Assembly (NCBI GenBank): GCA_036268425.1
Contig: DATAUE010000062.1
Span: forward strand, 1 to 64,000
Direction of reading: 5' to 3'
Length of the DNA: 64,000 nt
DNA from: DATARH01 sp036268425
GTDB taxonomy: Bacteria; Pseudomonadota; Alphaproteobacteria; ATCC43930; CGMCC-115725
Shown here: piece by piece, positions 15,650 through 24,953 of the stretch
Position numbering within the stretch: the first letter of the stretch is position 1
Layout of the letters: each line of letters opens with the position of its first letter
Translations under genes and position numbers: made by a program
Notes under the pieces: generated by a model
What the model was told of the DNA's origin: nothing
Database searches by the model: none
The model's input: only the letters and a program-made list of their open reading frames with translations

Positions 15650-18231
15650 TGACACGGTTTGGCAAAAGGGTCTTCGACCGCGGCGCACCGGCGGTAATTG
15701 CCATGATCGGCGGCGGCCTGCTGACGGCGTCGCCGGCGCTGGCACAGTCGCCAGGCAATTTCTCGACGCTCAGCACGACCGGCACCGCAATGCTGAACGG
15801 CAACGTGCAAATGTGCTCGGGGCAGCCGTGGATTGATGTCAAGTGCAACGGCGCGGTCGGCGACGGCAGCCATGATGACACCAGCGCGATTCAGGCGACG
15901 ATCAACAATGCCGTGACGCATGGCTGGCCGGTTCATCTGCCGGCCGGTACTTATAAAGTAACGTCGAAATTATCGATCGATTATGCCGGGCAGGCGAGCG
16001 CCGGGTTCCGGCTGGTTTCGGAGGGCGCGACGCTCGACGGGCGCACGATTGCCAGCGGCCCGGTATTGCAGGTGCAATGTTCGGGCGGCACCAGCGGCAG
16101 CCCGACCAACTGCTTTTATTTCAAGGAAGAAGGTACGTTGTTCGTCAATGCCGATACGCCGGCTTATGCCGTGGTGATCGGCAAGACGGATTTTTCCGAC
16201 GCGCACAACTCGGCCAAGATCGATCATCTGGTCGTCAACAACGCCTCGACGGCGGCGGCGAGCGGCGGGTTGCAGCTCAATTACGTCCTCGACTCCGATA
16301 TTTTCGCGATTGCCGATGCGGCGGGCGGCGCGGCGGGGCTGGCACTGGAACAGACCGAGTTTTCGCGCATTTCCGGGGCCGGATCGGCGCTCGGCACGGG
16401 TGGCACCGGGTTGTTGCTGGAGCAGGGCTTTAACTATGCCAACACGATCTTCGCGTTCGATCTGGAAAATGCGCCGACCTGTCTCGGCATCACCGATGTC
16501 CATGATGGCATGAACAGTTTTGTGTCGCCCTATTTCGCATGCACTACGGCGGTCAACGCGACGGCGAGCAGCCACAACGTGCTGATCAACCCGACTTATG
16601 CCGGCAATGTCGTCAATCGCGGGCCGCAATCGACCGGTATCGAGGTCATCGGCGGCGGAAATTGGGGGCGCTGGCAGTTCCCGGCGGCCGCCACCTATAC
16701 CGCAGCGCCGATCGACGACAAGATTGTGCTGTCGTCGTTTAACGCGACCGGCGCGGCACTGGCCGTGACCCTGCCGGCACCGTCCACAGTGGGGGCGGGA
16801 TGGTCGATGGGTTTTGCAACCGATAACGGCAAAGGCCTCAGCATCACCCCGGCATCGGGGCAGATTCTGTCGGGCGGCAAGACCGTGAGTTCGCTCACGC
16901 TCGGTCCCAATAATTACGAATACCTACAGCTAGAATCGGACGGCAACAACTACCGGATCGTCACTGCGACGCGCGGGACATTAGCGGCGAATGGCATGCA
17001 GAGCCGCGACTGGCCGGGAAATTGGCTCTATCCGACGAGCGGCGGCTACGCCGCGGCGCTCAGCGACAACGGCAATGTCGTATCGAGTTTTAATACGACG
17101 AGCGGGTTGAGTGTGACATTGCCGCCGACGACCGGTTTGCCGTCGGGATGGTCGATGGGATTTGCCACTGATAACGGCAAGGCGATGACGGTGCAGGTCA
17201 ACGGCACCGACGGCGGGCACATTCTCTATCCCCAGGCCAATGCCGTAACACAGACATCGCTGTCGCTGGCAGGCAATTCCTTTGAATATGTGACATTGCA
17301 ATATGACGGCGGCGGCAATTTCCGCGTCGAGCAGGTGACGCCGGGGACGGCGCAACAGCTCGGCATGGCCGGGATCGGCGGAGTGTCGCGCTGGCGCTTT
17401 CCGGCGGTCAGCGCCTACAGCACCGCAACCGCGGATAACGGCACCGCGATCTCCGCCTCTAACAGTCCGCTCGGTTACCTGACCGTGACGCTGCCCTCGA
17501 CGACAGCGATCAACACCGGCTGGACCCTGGCGATCGCCAACGAAAACAGCAAGCTCGCCTCGGTGCAGGTCAATGATACGTCCGGCGGCAAGATCCTCTA
17601 TCCCGGCAGCGGCGCCAGTGTCACGTCGCTGCAACTCGCCGCCGGCGATTACGAAACGGCGGTACTGCAATTCGACGGGTCGAATTTTCGAGTGTCGCAA
17701 ATAACCCCGGCAAGTGCCGCCGCCATCGGGCTGCGCGGCGGCACCTGCACCGAGAAATGGAGCTTTCCGTCGGTCAGCACTTATGCGGCCGGGGTGACGG
17801 ATTGCGGCACGGCGATCTCCAACTTCAACGCGCCGACATCGAGCTTGACGGTGACGCTGCCGTCCACCACCGCGATTACGGCGGGCTGGGCGATGAGCTT
17901 TGCCTCGGACAACAACAAAACGCTGACCGTGCAGGTCAACGGCAGTAGCGGTGGAACGATTTTGCTGCCCGGCACCCGCGGCGCCCAGTCGGCACTGACG
18001 ATGTATGGCGGCAATTACGAACTGGTGCGGCTGGAGTTTGACGGCTCGAACTTTCGGGTGATGTCGACGACGCCGGCCACTGCATCGGCCAATGGCATGT
18101 TCCCGGCCGCCGGCACACCTGCATCAAGTTCCGCCGTCTGTCAGACCGGCGAGGTACAGCTCGACTCGAACTACCTCTACGCCTGCACCGCACCCAATAC
18201 CTGGAAACGCGCTGCCTGGAGCACTTTCTGA
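15649..18231 (+). CDS. Exported beta-helix (pectate-lyase-like) protein with four tandem C-terminal repeats
   Basis: An 860-aa protein. Residues 1-33 are a textbook Sec signal peptide (GAPAVIAMIGGGLLTASPALA, cut before QSP). Residues about 60-330 show the Pectate_lyase_3/GH28-related start (VKCNGAVGDGSHDDTSAIQ, PVHLPAGTYKV) and beta-helix-like repeats. From about 338 to 820 there are four tandem modules of about 115-122 residues (DNA about 16663, 17005, 17376 and 17745), each with W-FP...Y, VTLP...GW.M.FA.DN.K and (Y/F)E...LQ.DG.NFR. A short C-terminal tail ends WKRAAWSTF. It resembles a tail spike but is placed between terminase and portal and carries an export signal. Confidence 0.8.
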   Translation: MTRFGKRVFDRGAPAVIAMIGGGLLTASPALAQSPGNFSTLSTTGTAMLNGNVQMCSGQPWIDVKCNGAVGDGSHDDTSAIQATINNAVTHGWPVHLPAGTYKVTSKLSIDYAGQASAGFRLVSEGATLDGRTIASGPVLQVQCSGGTSGSPTNCFYFKEEGTLFVNADTPAYAVVIGKTDFSDAHNSAKIDHLVVNNASTAAASGGLQLNYVLDSDIFAIADAAGGAAGLALEQTEFSRISGAGSALGTGGTGLLLEQGFNYANTIFAFDLENAPTCLGITDVHDGMNSFVSPYFACTTAVNATASSHNVLINPTYAGNVVNRGPQSTGIEVIGGGNWGRWQFPAAATYTAAPIDDKIVLSSFNATGAALAVTLPAPSTVGAGWSMGFATDNGKGLSITPASGQILSGGKTVSSLTLGPNNYEYLQLESDGNNYRIVTATRGTLAANGMQSRDWPGNWLYPTSGGYAAALSDNGNVVSSFNTTSGLSVTLPPTTGLPSGWSMGFATDNGKAMTVQVNGTDGGHILYPQANAVTQTSLSLAGNSFEYVTLQYDGGGNFRVEQVTPGTAQQLGMAGIGGVSRWRFPAVSAYSTATADNGTAISASNSPLGYLTVTLPSTTAINTGWTLAIANENSKLASVQVNDTSGGKILYPGSGASVTSLQLAAGDYETAVLQFDGSNFRVSQITPASAAAIGLRGGTCTEKWSFPSVSTYAAGVTDCGTAISNFNAPTSSLTVTLPSTTAITAGWAMSFASDNNKTLTVQVNGSSGGTILLPGTRGAQSALTMYGGNYELVRLEFDGSNFRVMSTTPATASANGMFPAAGTPASSSAVCQTGEVQLDSNYLYACTAPNTWKRAAWSTF

Positions 18232-19553
18232 TGCCGCCCGCCAATATGCCGCGCACGCCGCTTACGGCTTCTTATAGCTGGGGCCAGCAAGGCCTCGAAG
18301 CCCGGTTCGGCAGGGTGTTTCAGCCCGGCCAGGGGATTTTCTCGCCGGGGTATCCGCTGGCGCCGCCGGAGCCGGAGCGGTTGCGGCTTTGGGATTTCCC
18401 GGTCGGTGTCAACACGATCTACACGCCGCGGGCCTACGAGCCGATTTCGTTTGCGGAGTTGCGGGCGCTTGCCGACGCGCACGACATCACGCGGCTGGCG
18501 ATCGAGACGCGCAAGGACCAACTCGAAAAGCTCGACTGGACGATCAAGCCGCGCGCGCTCGATCCGATCGCAGGCGACGCCAAGGTGCGCGCTGCCGGGC
18601 TGGCCGGTTTCTGGCGGCGGCCGGATGGCGAGCGGCCGTTTGCCGGCTGGCTGCGTGAGGTCGTCGAGGATTTGCTGGTGCTGGATGCGCCGGCACTGGA
18701 GATGCGGCGCAATCGCGGCGGGGATATTATCGGCCTCGACGTCGTCGATGGCGCGACAATCAAGGTGCTGTTCGATGAGACCGGGCGGCGGCCGCGGCCA
18801 CCGGCGCCGGCCTTCGAACAGGTCATTCACGGCCGCCCGTGGAAGTTGCTGACCGGCGATGAGCTGCTTTATCTGCCGCGCAATGTACGGGCGCACAAAG
18901 CCTACGGGTTTGGCCCGGTCGAGCAGATCGTGATGACGGTCAACATTGCGCTGCGCCGGCAGTCGATGCAGCTGCAGCATTTTACCGAAGGCAATGTGCC
19001 GGCCGGCCTTTTGAATGCGCCGGACGGCTGGAGCGCCGAACAGATCCGGCAGTTTCAGGAATGGTTCGACAGTGTGCTCGCCGGCAATACCGGGGCGCGC
19101 TCGCGGCTCGTCTGGGGGCCGAGCGGCACGCGTTATCAGCCGTTCAAGGAGGCGCCGTACAAGGATGAGTTCGACGAGTGGCTGGCACGCATCGTCTGCT
19201 ATGCGTTTTCGCTGCCGGCGACCGCGTTCACCCGCCAGGTCAACCGCGCCACCGCCGAAACCACGCAGGACGCGGCGATTGCCGAGGGCATGGCGCCGCT
19301 GATGGGCTGGGTGAAGCGGCTGGTCGACCACGTCATCCAGGACCGCATGGGGCACAGCGATCTCGAATTTGCCTGGATCGACCAGCGTCCGGCCGATCCG
19401 GGCGAGCAGGCGCGCATGCTCGATCTTTATGTGCGCGACGGAATTTATACGGTCAACGAGGCGCGCAACATTCTTGGTTTCGGCCCGGTTGCCGGCGGTA
19501 ATGTGGTGCGGATGTTCGACCGCAGCGCGCCACCCGCGGGTTCTGCGTCTTGA
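18231..19553 (+). CDS. Phage portal protein
   Basis: A 440-aa portal, the dodecameric DNA gateway at a capsid vertex. It shows family motifs RLAIETRKDQLEKLDWTIKP (about residues 86-105), LVLDAPALEM, the stem region NVRAHKAYGFGPVEQIVMTVNIALRRQ (about 221-247), EGNVPAGLL, and the C-terminal DLYVRDGIYTVNEARNILGF. It overlaps the upstream stop by one base (TGATG). Length is normal for the SPP1/HK97-type portal superfamily. Confidence 0.9.
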   Translation: MPPANMPRTPLTASYSWGQQGLEARFGRVFQPGQGIFSPGYPLAPPEPERLRLWDFPVGVNTIYTPRAYEPISFAELRALADAHDITRLAIETRKDQLEKLDWTIKPRALDPIAGDAKVRAAGLAGFWRRPDGERPFAGWLREVVEDLLVLDAPALEMRRNRGGDIIGLDVVDGATIKVLFDETGRRPRPPAPAFEQVIHGRPWKLLTGDELLYLPRNVRAHKAYGFGPVEQIVMTVNIALRRQSMQLQHFTEGNVPAGLLNAPDGWSAEQIRQFQEWFDSVLAGNTGARSRLVWGPSGTRYQPFKEAPYKDEFDEWLARIVCYAFSLPATAFTRQVNRATAETTQDAAIAEGMAPLMGWVKRLVDHVIQDRMGHSDLEFAWIDQRPADPGEQARMLDLYVRDGIYTVNEARNILGFGPVAGGNVVRMFDRSAPPAGSAS

Positions 19554-19609
19554 AAACTCCGCCTTCCCAAGGACACGTCCGGCCAAGGAGATTTCGAGGA
19601 GTCTGCGTA

Positions 19610-20056
19610 ATGAAAATGGACACGCGCCGCCTTCGGGCGGCTTTTTTATTGGCGGTGCTCGCCGTGCCGGTTCGCGCACAGGCACAGGCACAGGCGGTTG
19701 AGGTGCCGGCTTATCGCCAGCTTGGCGCCAGCGAGGCGATGACCGAGCCGGGGAAGAACGGCACTGACTACAGTGCCAACGCGCCCTCGTTGAGCGGACT
19801 GACACTGCTTGCGACGATGCCGGCGCCGGCTGTGCCGCGACTGGGGTATTTCATCCAGGCGCAGTGCACGGCGGGCCTGTCGGTCGTGTTCGACGACGCG
19901 GCCGGTGGGTTGGCGCCGACTGTGGTGGTGCTGGCCGGTGCGGCAGCGAATGGCGGCCAGGGCGGCTCGCTCAGCATGGCGGGGATGCCGCATACCGGAC
20001 GCATCCGGATTTATTCGAGCGGCGCCGGGTGCCAGATGGCGGCGCGAAGCTGGTGA
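19610..20056 (+). CDS. Small exported hypothetical protein in the particle cluster
   Basis: A 148-aa protein of unknown function. The start is ATG 19610 with GAGGAG upstream. Residues 1-29 form a Sec signal peptide (LRAAFLLAVLAVPVRAQAQA). The mature part has a predicted beta-sandwich feel (LGYFIQAQCTAGLSVVFDD, APTVVVLAGAA) and two cysteines that could form a disulfide. The signal-peptide codons overlap a perfect intrinsic-terminator sequence at 19626-19647. It lies 14 bp before the second beta-helix gene, so the two may form an exported pair. Confidence 0.65.
   Translation: MKMDTRRLRAAFLLAVLAVPVRAQAQAQAVEVPAYRQLGASEAMTEPGKNGTDYSANAPSLSGLTLLATMPAPAVPRLGYFIQAQCTAGLSVVFDDAAGGLAPTVVVLAGAAANGGQGGSLSMAGMPHTGRIRIYSSGAGCQMAARSW
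19626..19647 (+). terminator. Intrinsic terminator hairpin inside the start of the 19610 gene
   Basis: GCCGCC-TTCG-GGCGGC followed by TTTTTT: a 6-bp GC stem with a UUCG tetraloop and U-run. It lies 16 nt inside the coding sequence of the gene at 19610, encoding part of the signal peptide. It would terminate or attenuate transcription coming from the portal gene. Confidence 0.65.
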
Positions 20057-20070
20057 CGGGGAGCCTGGTG

Positions 20071-21918
20071 ATGAAGCGTTATGCTGTTGCCCTGCTGTCG
20101 GCCGCCCTGACGGTGCCGATAGCGGCTGTCGCCGATCCGGTGCAGCCGCCCGCGATGTATCCCGACGCTACGAATGCGGCGCTGCCGGATGCACGCGACA
20201 ACCTTGGTATCGGCAGCGGGCAGAGCGCGGTCTATTACGCAAAGGATTACGCCGGGTGCATCTGGGACGCCAGCCACGATGTCGGGACGTGCATCAACAG
20301 CGCGATAACGGCGGCGAGCGCGGGCGGAGGCGGCACGGTCACGGTGCCGGCTGGCATTTTGGGGCTGTCGACGACGATCGACCTGTTGAACGGCGTGCGG
20401 GTCGTCGGCGCCGGCGGCGCCAATTACGGGCAGTGCGCCACGACGCTGAAATGGCTTGGCGCGTCGAGCGGCGTGATGGTGAGCGGCGGCAGCGACAGCG
20501 CGGCGCATCAGGTTGCTGGTATCGGGCTGTCGCAATTCTGCCTCGACGGCGCGACCGTGGCCGGCACCGCGGTCAAGCTGCGCAGCGCCGATTGGGGCTG
20601 GTTTCAAGACCTTTACATCGAGCGGGTAACGGCCAATGCCTGGGATGTCGATGTCGGCGCGACCGCCAACGTGCAGACCGCCTTCAATCATTTCATCCGC
20701 ACCTATGCCGACCTGACAGACGCCTCGTCGCTCAACGCCAATGGCTGGCTGATCGGACCGGGTAGCATCGCCGGCAACGATACCAACCGTAATTACTGGC
20801 TGGAACCAGTCGTCACCTATCAGAACGGCACCGGGTTTCAGTGCGGCGCGATGGACGGGAACGAAATCGCCCACGCGCAGATCGAACCGGTCGGCAGCGG
20901 CACCGGCAAGAGCCTTAATCTGATGGCGAGTTCATCGAGTGTACTGCGTGCCTGCCGCTCCAACCAGTTCAGCGGCATGTTCGGGGTCGCCGGCTTTGCG
21001 ACGAGCGCGGTCACGGCCGAAAGCGACATCTTCCCGAGCCTCAAGAACACGCTTTATCTCGACCAGGAAAGCGGCGCGCCGAACCCGGTCATCAACGGCG
21101 CGGCGACATTGTTCTGGCGAAACAATACCGGCCACCTCACCAATTTCACTTTTGACGCGACGCATGCTGCACTACTGCTGCCGGGCTATGGCAGCGGCTG
21201 CACGCTGGCGAATGACGGCACGACGCCCAACACCGTGATCGACGTCGCGGCCTGCGCCACGGCCGACGACACGACCTATTACGTTATGCCGCAGACCAGC
21301 GCCTACACCAAGACGACGGGATCATGGGCGGTCGGCAGCGGCAATGGTTGCCTCGACACCGGCACCGTGGCGAATGCGACCTGGTACTATCTCTATCAAG
21401 TCCAGCGCGGCGATACCGGCGCGGCCGATTACCTGTGCACAGCGACCTATGGCGCCCCAACGATGCCGACGAATTACGGGCGCAAGCGCTACATCGGGCC
21501 GTTCAAGACCGATGGCAGCGCGCACATCCTGGCTTTTGTCCAGACCGGCAACGAATTCGTCTGGTCGGTGCCGGTCGAGGACATCAACACCAATGCGCTG
21601 AGCACGACAGCGACGCTGTTCGCGATGACGAACGTCCCCTTGGGCTACAAGGTCGAGGCGCATTTTCGCTATGACATCTTTTCGAGCGGCACCCGCAACG
21701 TATTGCTGACCTCGCCGGACGAAACGAGCGCCGCGGTTAACACGCCGACCGGCAATGGCACCTTTTGCCAATGCAGCAGCGGCGTCGGCATGTACGGCAC
21801 CGACCGGCTGATGACCAACACGGCGCAGCAAATCCGCGCCGTTTCCAACAACAGTTCGACGACCTTTCAGGCAGCGACGATCGGTTGGGTCGATCCGCAG
21901 ATCGCCTGGCAGCACTGA
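20071..21918 (+). CDS. Second exported beta-helix (pectate-lyase-like) protein
   Basis: A 615-aa protein from ATG 20071, with GGGGAG upstream. Residues 1-22 form a signal peptide (AVALLSAALTVPIAAVADP). Residues about 50-400 carry the pectate-lyase/tail-spike beta-helix pattern (YAKDYAGCIWD...INSAITAASAGGGGTVTVPAGI, LLNGVRVVGAGGANY). The C-terminal third (about 400-615) is a different beta-rich module (YVMPQTSAYTKTTGSW, NYGRKRYIGPFKTDGS). It has several cysteines, fitting oxidising conditions outside the cytoplasm. Sits between the portal and protease genes, where phages normally carry no fibre gene. Confidence 0.75.
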   Translation: MKRYAVALLSAALTVPIAAVADPVQPPAMYPDATNAALPDARDNLGIGSGQSAVYYAKDYAGCIWDASHDVGTCINSAITAASAGGGGTVTVPAGILGLSTTIDLLNGVRVVGAGGANYGQCATTLKWLGASSGVMVSGGSDSAAHQVAGIGLSQFCLDGATVAGTAVKLRSADWGWFQDLYIERVTANAWDVDVGATANVQTAFNHFIRTYADLTDASSLNANGWLIGPGSIAGNDTNRNYWLEPVVTYQNGTGFQCGAMDGNEIAHAQIEPVGSGTGKSLNLMASSSSVLRACRSNQFSGMFGVAGFATSAVTAESDIFPSLKNTLYLDQESGAPNPVINGAATLFWRNNTGHLTNFTFDATHAALLLPGYGSGCTLANDGTTPNTVIDVAACATADDTTYYVMPQTSAYTKTTGSWAVGSGNGCLDTGTVANATWYYLYQVQRGDTGAADYLCTATYGAPTMPTNYGRKRYIGPFKTDGSAHILAFVQTGNEFVWSVPVEDINTNALSTTATLFAMTNVPLGYKVEAHFRYDIFSSGTRNVLLTSPDETSAAVNTPTGNGTFCQCSSGVGMYGTDRLMTNTAQQIRAVSNNSSTTFQAATIGWVDPQIAWQH

Positions 21919-21939
21919 CACGGATTTGAGAGGTTCCCG

Positions 21940-22710
21940 ATGCGATTTTACTGGCCGATTGCCAAGGTCGACGCCGAGCAGCGCATGGTCTGGGGCTATG
22001 CTTCGACCGAAGCCGAGGACGACCAGGGTGAGACCGTCACCCGCGATGCCTTGGCGGCGGCGTTTGACGATTACATGCGCTTTGCCAACATCCGCGAAAT
22101 GCATCAGGCATCTGCGGTTGGAGTCGCCACAGAGGCGGCAATCGACGAGCGTGGGCTTTATCTCGGCGCCCGCATCATCGATGACGACGCTTGGCGCAAG
22201 GTTGTCGAGGGCGTCTACAAGGGCTTCTCGATCGGCGGACGCGTCACGGCGCGCGATCCGGCAGATCGGCGCACGATCACGGGGTTGTGCCTGACCGAGA
22301 TTTCGGTGGTCGACCGCCCGGCCAACCCCGAAGCCGTGTTCGATTGCTGGAAACTCGCGTCGCGTGACCCTCCGGTGGATTTTTCCACTACGGCCTTGCA
22401 TGACGGAATTTCCAAGGCCCTGCTGGCCGGCGTGGGGCCGGTGACGGCACGTCTCGCGAAACTCGCCGACGACATCCTGCCGCGGCTCGATGCGCTGCAG
22501 AAACGGGTCGACGATATCGCCCGCACGCCACTGCCGCCACTGACGGCAGCGCGCGGCGTTGCCGGCTTGTCGAAGCGTGAGGACGGGTCGGACGTTATTG
22601 CGACGCAAGACGATGTCGTCGCGGCGCTCGCGCGCATGAGTGACGAGGAACGCGCGCTGACGCTGATCAAGGCGGCGCACGCGACGCCGGCCCGGCTATT
22701 CCAGCGGTAA
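21940..22710 (+). CDS. Prohead maturation protease, XkdF-like
   Basis: A 256-aa serine protease expected to process the capsid during assembly. The catalytic pattern is visible: His55 in IREMHQAS, Ser97 in YKGFSIGGRV and an acidic position in LTEISVVDRPANPEA (about 118-130). The C-terminal part (about 150-256) is helical and charged and could be a scaffold domain (LAKLADDILPRLDALQKRVDDI). GAGAGG precedes the ATG. It lies upstream of the capsid gene, as in HK97-type phages and GTAs. Confidence 0.85.
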   Translation: MRFYWPIAKVDAEQRMVWGYASTEAEDDQGETVTRDALAAAFDDYMRFANIREMHQASAVGVATEAAIDERGLYLGARIIDDDAWRKVVEGVYKGFSIGGRVTARDPADRRTITGLCLTEISVVDRPANPEAVFDCWKLASRDPPVDFSTTALHDGISKALLAGVGPVTARLAKLADDILPRLDALQKRVDDIARTPLPPLTAARGVAGLSKREDGSDVIATQDDVVAALARMSDEERALTLIKAAHATPARLFQR

Positions 22711-22725
22711 CAATCCCTCGTATGT

Positions 22726-22746
22726 ATTCCCGCCTTCCGCGGGAGT
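22726..22746. repeat. REP-like palindrome between protease and capsid genes
   Basis: TCCCGC-CTTCC-GCGGGA within the TATTCCCGCC...GGGAGTGACC context, the same intergenic palindrome style as near 8052. A host-type repeat inside the particle operon argues for long residence in this chromosome. Confidence 0.5.
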
Positions 22747-22768
22747 GACCGGAAGATGGATTCAACTC

Positions 22769-22794
22769 AACCCGGCGTCGCAGCCGGGTTTTTT
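22769..22794 (+). terminator. Terminator-like hairpin just upstream of the capsid gene
   Basis: AACCCGGC-GTCGCA-GCCGGGTT followed by TTTT: an 8-bp stem with a U-run, ending 26 nt before the capsid ATG at 22820. It may attenuate read-through, act as a processing or stability element for the abundant capsid transcript, or both. Confidence 0.65.
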
Positions 22795-22819
22795 CATGCC
22801 CGAACGGAAGGACCCGCCG

Positions 22820-24310
22820 ATGAACCCGACGCAGGACACGCTCGATCTGGTCAAGGGCGCGCTGCGCTCGCCCGACGACCCGCTCAACAAGACGATTTCG
22901 ACCAGTACCGGCCTGGTTGCCTATGACCTTCAGGCGCCGGCAAAGAATCTTTATCCAGTGGTGACGCCGCTGCGCAATTCGGTGCCACGGGTTGGCGGCG
23001 GCACCGGCACGGCAACCAACTGGCGGCAGGTGACGGCGCTGATCGGTTCCGGGTTCGATGCGATGGGGTGGGTCCCGGAAGGGCAGCGCTCCGGCCAGAT
23101 GTCGTACACCACCGCCACAAAATCCGCGACTTATGTGACGATCGGCGAGGAAGACGCGGCAACCTACGAGGCGATCAGTGCCGGCCGCAATTTTGAGGAC
23201 ATCCAGGCGCGGATGACCTACCGCCTGCTGCAGAAGATGATGCTGAAGGAGGAGATGGCGATCCTCGCCGGTAACGCCTCGCTGGCGCTCGGCACGCCAG
23301 GGACGCCGGTGCTGTCGGCGTCGGGGAGCGGCGCGTCGCTGCCGAGCGCGACCTATTATGTGAAGGTCGTGACTCTGACCTTGGAGGGCTACCAGAATTC
23401 CGGCCTCGCTTCCGGCGTCGCGACGACAAAGGAGATCACCGGCGCTGACGGACAGAGCTACACGCTGGCCGGTGGCTCGTCGAACATCAGTGCAGAAGCA
23501 AGCCAGGCGGTGACGCTGGGCCAGACACTGTTCGCCAGCGTCACGGCGCTGAAAGGCGCGGTCGCCTATGCGTGGTATGTCAGCAGCTCCAGCGGCGGCG
23601 AGAAGCTCGAAGCGATCACGACGATCAACAGCGCGTCGTTTTCGGCGCCGCTGGCCGGAACGGGACAGGCCCAGGGTGCAATTACTGCCGACAACTCGGC
23701 CAATCCGAATTACGCATATGACGGACTGCTGACTTCAGCGCTGAAGAGCGGTTCGAATGCTTATGTCAGCAACCTGGCGACCGGAACGGCCGGGGCCGGC
23801 ACCCCGCTGACCGCGTCGGGGCGCGGCTCGGTGGTCGAGATCGACACGATGTTCCAGACGATGTGGAACAATTTTCAGCTTTCGCCGACCGTGCTCTACG
23901 TCAATGTGCAGGAGCTGAAGAACATCACCAGCAAGGTGCTGTCGAACGCATCGGGGCCGCTGTTGCGCTATGAGGTCAGCGGTGACGGCAATGCCTACGA
24001 CCTGGCGGCGGCGGGGGCTGTCTCGTTTTACTTCAACCCGTTCGCGCTGAACGGCGGGTTGCGCATCCCGGTCAAGATCCATCCGCGGGTGCCGCCGGGC
24101 ACGATCATCGGCTGGGCCGAGAACCTGCCGATCCAGTACCAGTCGAACGACGTGCCGAACGTCGCCGAGGTCAAGACCCGGCAGGACTATTACCAGATCG
24201 ACTGGCCGGTGGTGACGCGGCAGCGCCAGGTCGGTGTCTATGCCGAAGAGGTGCTGGCGGTCTACGCGCCGTTTGCGATGGGGGTCATTACCAATATCGG
24301 CAATGGCTGA
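22820..24310 (+). CDS. Major capsid protein with inserted Ig/FN3-like domain
   Basis: A 496-aa HK97-fold capsid protein. ATG 22820 follows GGAAGGA; upstream in-frame codons overlap the terminator. The N-terminal part (1-155) has VTPLRNSVPRV and GRNFEDIQARMTYRLLQKMML. Residues about 163-295 look like an inserted fibronectin/Ig-like domain (LSASGSGASLPSATYYVKVV, YAWYVSSSSGGEKLEAI) that probably projects from the shell. The fold resumes with YDGLLTSAL (about 303) and ends VKTRQDYYQIDWPVVTRQRQ, EEVLAVYAPFAMGVI. I see no long scaffold-like N-terminus, so scaffolding may come from the protease. Confidence 0.85.
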   Translation: MNPTQDTLDLVKGALRSPDDPLNKTISTSTGLVAYDLQAPAKNLYPVVTPLRNSVPRVGGGTGTATNWRQVTALIGSGFDAMGWVPEGQRSGQMSYTTATKSATYVTIGEEDAATYEAISAGRNFEDIQARMTYRLLQKMMLKEEMAILAGNASLALGTPGTPVLSASGSGASLPSATYYVKVVTLTLEGYQNSGLASGVATTKEITGADGQSYTLAGGSSNISAEASQAVTLGQTLFASVTALKGAVAYAWYVSSSSGGEKLEAITTINSASFSAPLAGTGQAQGAITADNSANPNYAYDGLLTSALKSGSNAYVSNLATGTAGAGTPLTASGRGSVVEIDTMFQTMWNNFQLSPTVLYVNVQELKNITSKVLSNASGPLLRYEVSGDGNAYDLAAAGAVSFYFNPFALNGGLRIPVKIHPRVPPGTIIGWAENLPIQYQSNDVPNVAEVKTRQDYYQIDWPVVTRQRQVGVYAEEVLAVYAPFAMGVITNIGNG

Positions 24311-24353
24311 CCACCGCCAACCCAGTGCATTCAAGTCAACGTAAGGAGGCTGC

Positions 24354-24953
24354 ATGGCGGTCGGCGACCTGACTAATTTGAGTGATGTCAAAGCCTGGCT
24401 GCAGACCGGGCAGAGTGCGTTTCCCGATACCGACGATGCCTTGCTGACGCGGTTGATCACGGCGGCGAGCCGGTTCATTCAGAGCTGGCTCAGCCGGCAG
24501 ATCGCAGTTGGAGACTGGCAGGAAGTGCGCGACGGGACCGGTGGGCAGCGTCTGGCCTTTGCCAATTTTCCGGTGACTGCAGTGCTGTCGCTGTCGATCG
24601 ACGGGCTGTCGATCCCACCGGCGCCGCCCGATGGCGGTTTCGGCGCCGGCTATGTCTTCAGCCCGACCGAACTGGCGTTGCGCGGTTATGTCTTCACACG
24701 GCGTCCGCAAAACGTGGTTGTCGCCTACACCGCCGGCTACGCCGAGACACCGCCCGATATCGCGCAGGCCTGCGTCGAGCTGGTGTGCCGCCGCTATCGC
24801 GAGCGCACCCGCATCGGCGAGGTGTCGCGCGCCGTCAGCGGCGGCGATACCGCGACGTTTTCGCTGAAGGACATCGGTGACGATGTGCGGCTTGCGCTGG
24901 CGCAATACCGGGCAACGGCGCCGGTCTCGGCCACGCCCGGCATGCTGCTGTGA
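24354..24953 (+). CDS. Head-tail connector protein, gp6-like
   Basis: A 199-aa protein behind a perfect AAGGAGG. Its N-terminal half has the gp6/HK97 connector pattern (DLTNLSDVKAWLQTG...DALLTRLITAASRFIQSWLSRQI), and the rest has VVAYTAGYAETPPDIAQACVELVCRRYRER, common in connectors that stack beneath the portal. It is the positional counterpart of RcGTA gene 6. Its stop overlaps the GTG of the next gene (GTGA). Confidence 0.78.
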   Translation: MAVGDLTNLSDVKAWLQTGQSAFPDTDDALLTRLITAASRFIQSWLSRQIAVGDWQEVRDGTGGQRLAFANFPVTAVLSLSIDGLSIPPAPPDGGFGAGYVFSPTELALRGYVFTRRPQNVVVAYTAGYAETPPDIAQACVELVCRRYRERTRIGEVSRAVSGGDTATFSLKDIGDDVRLALAQYRATAPVSATPGMLL

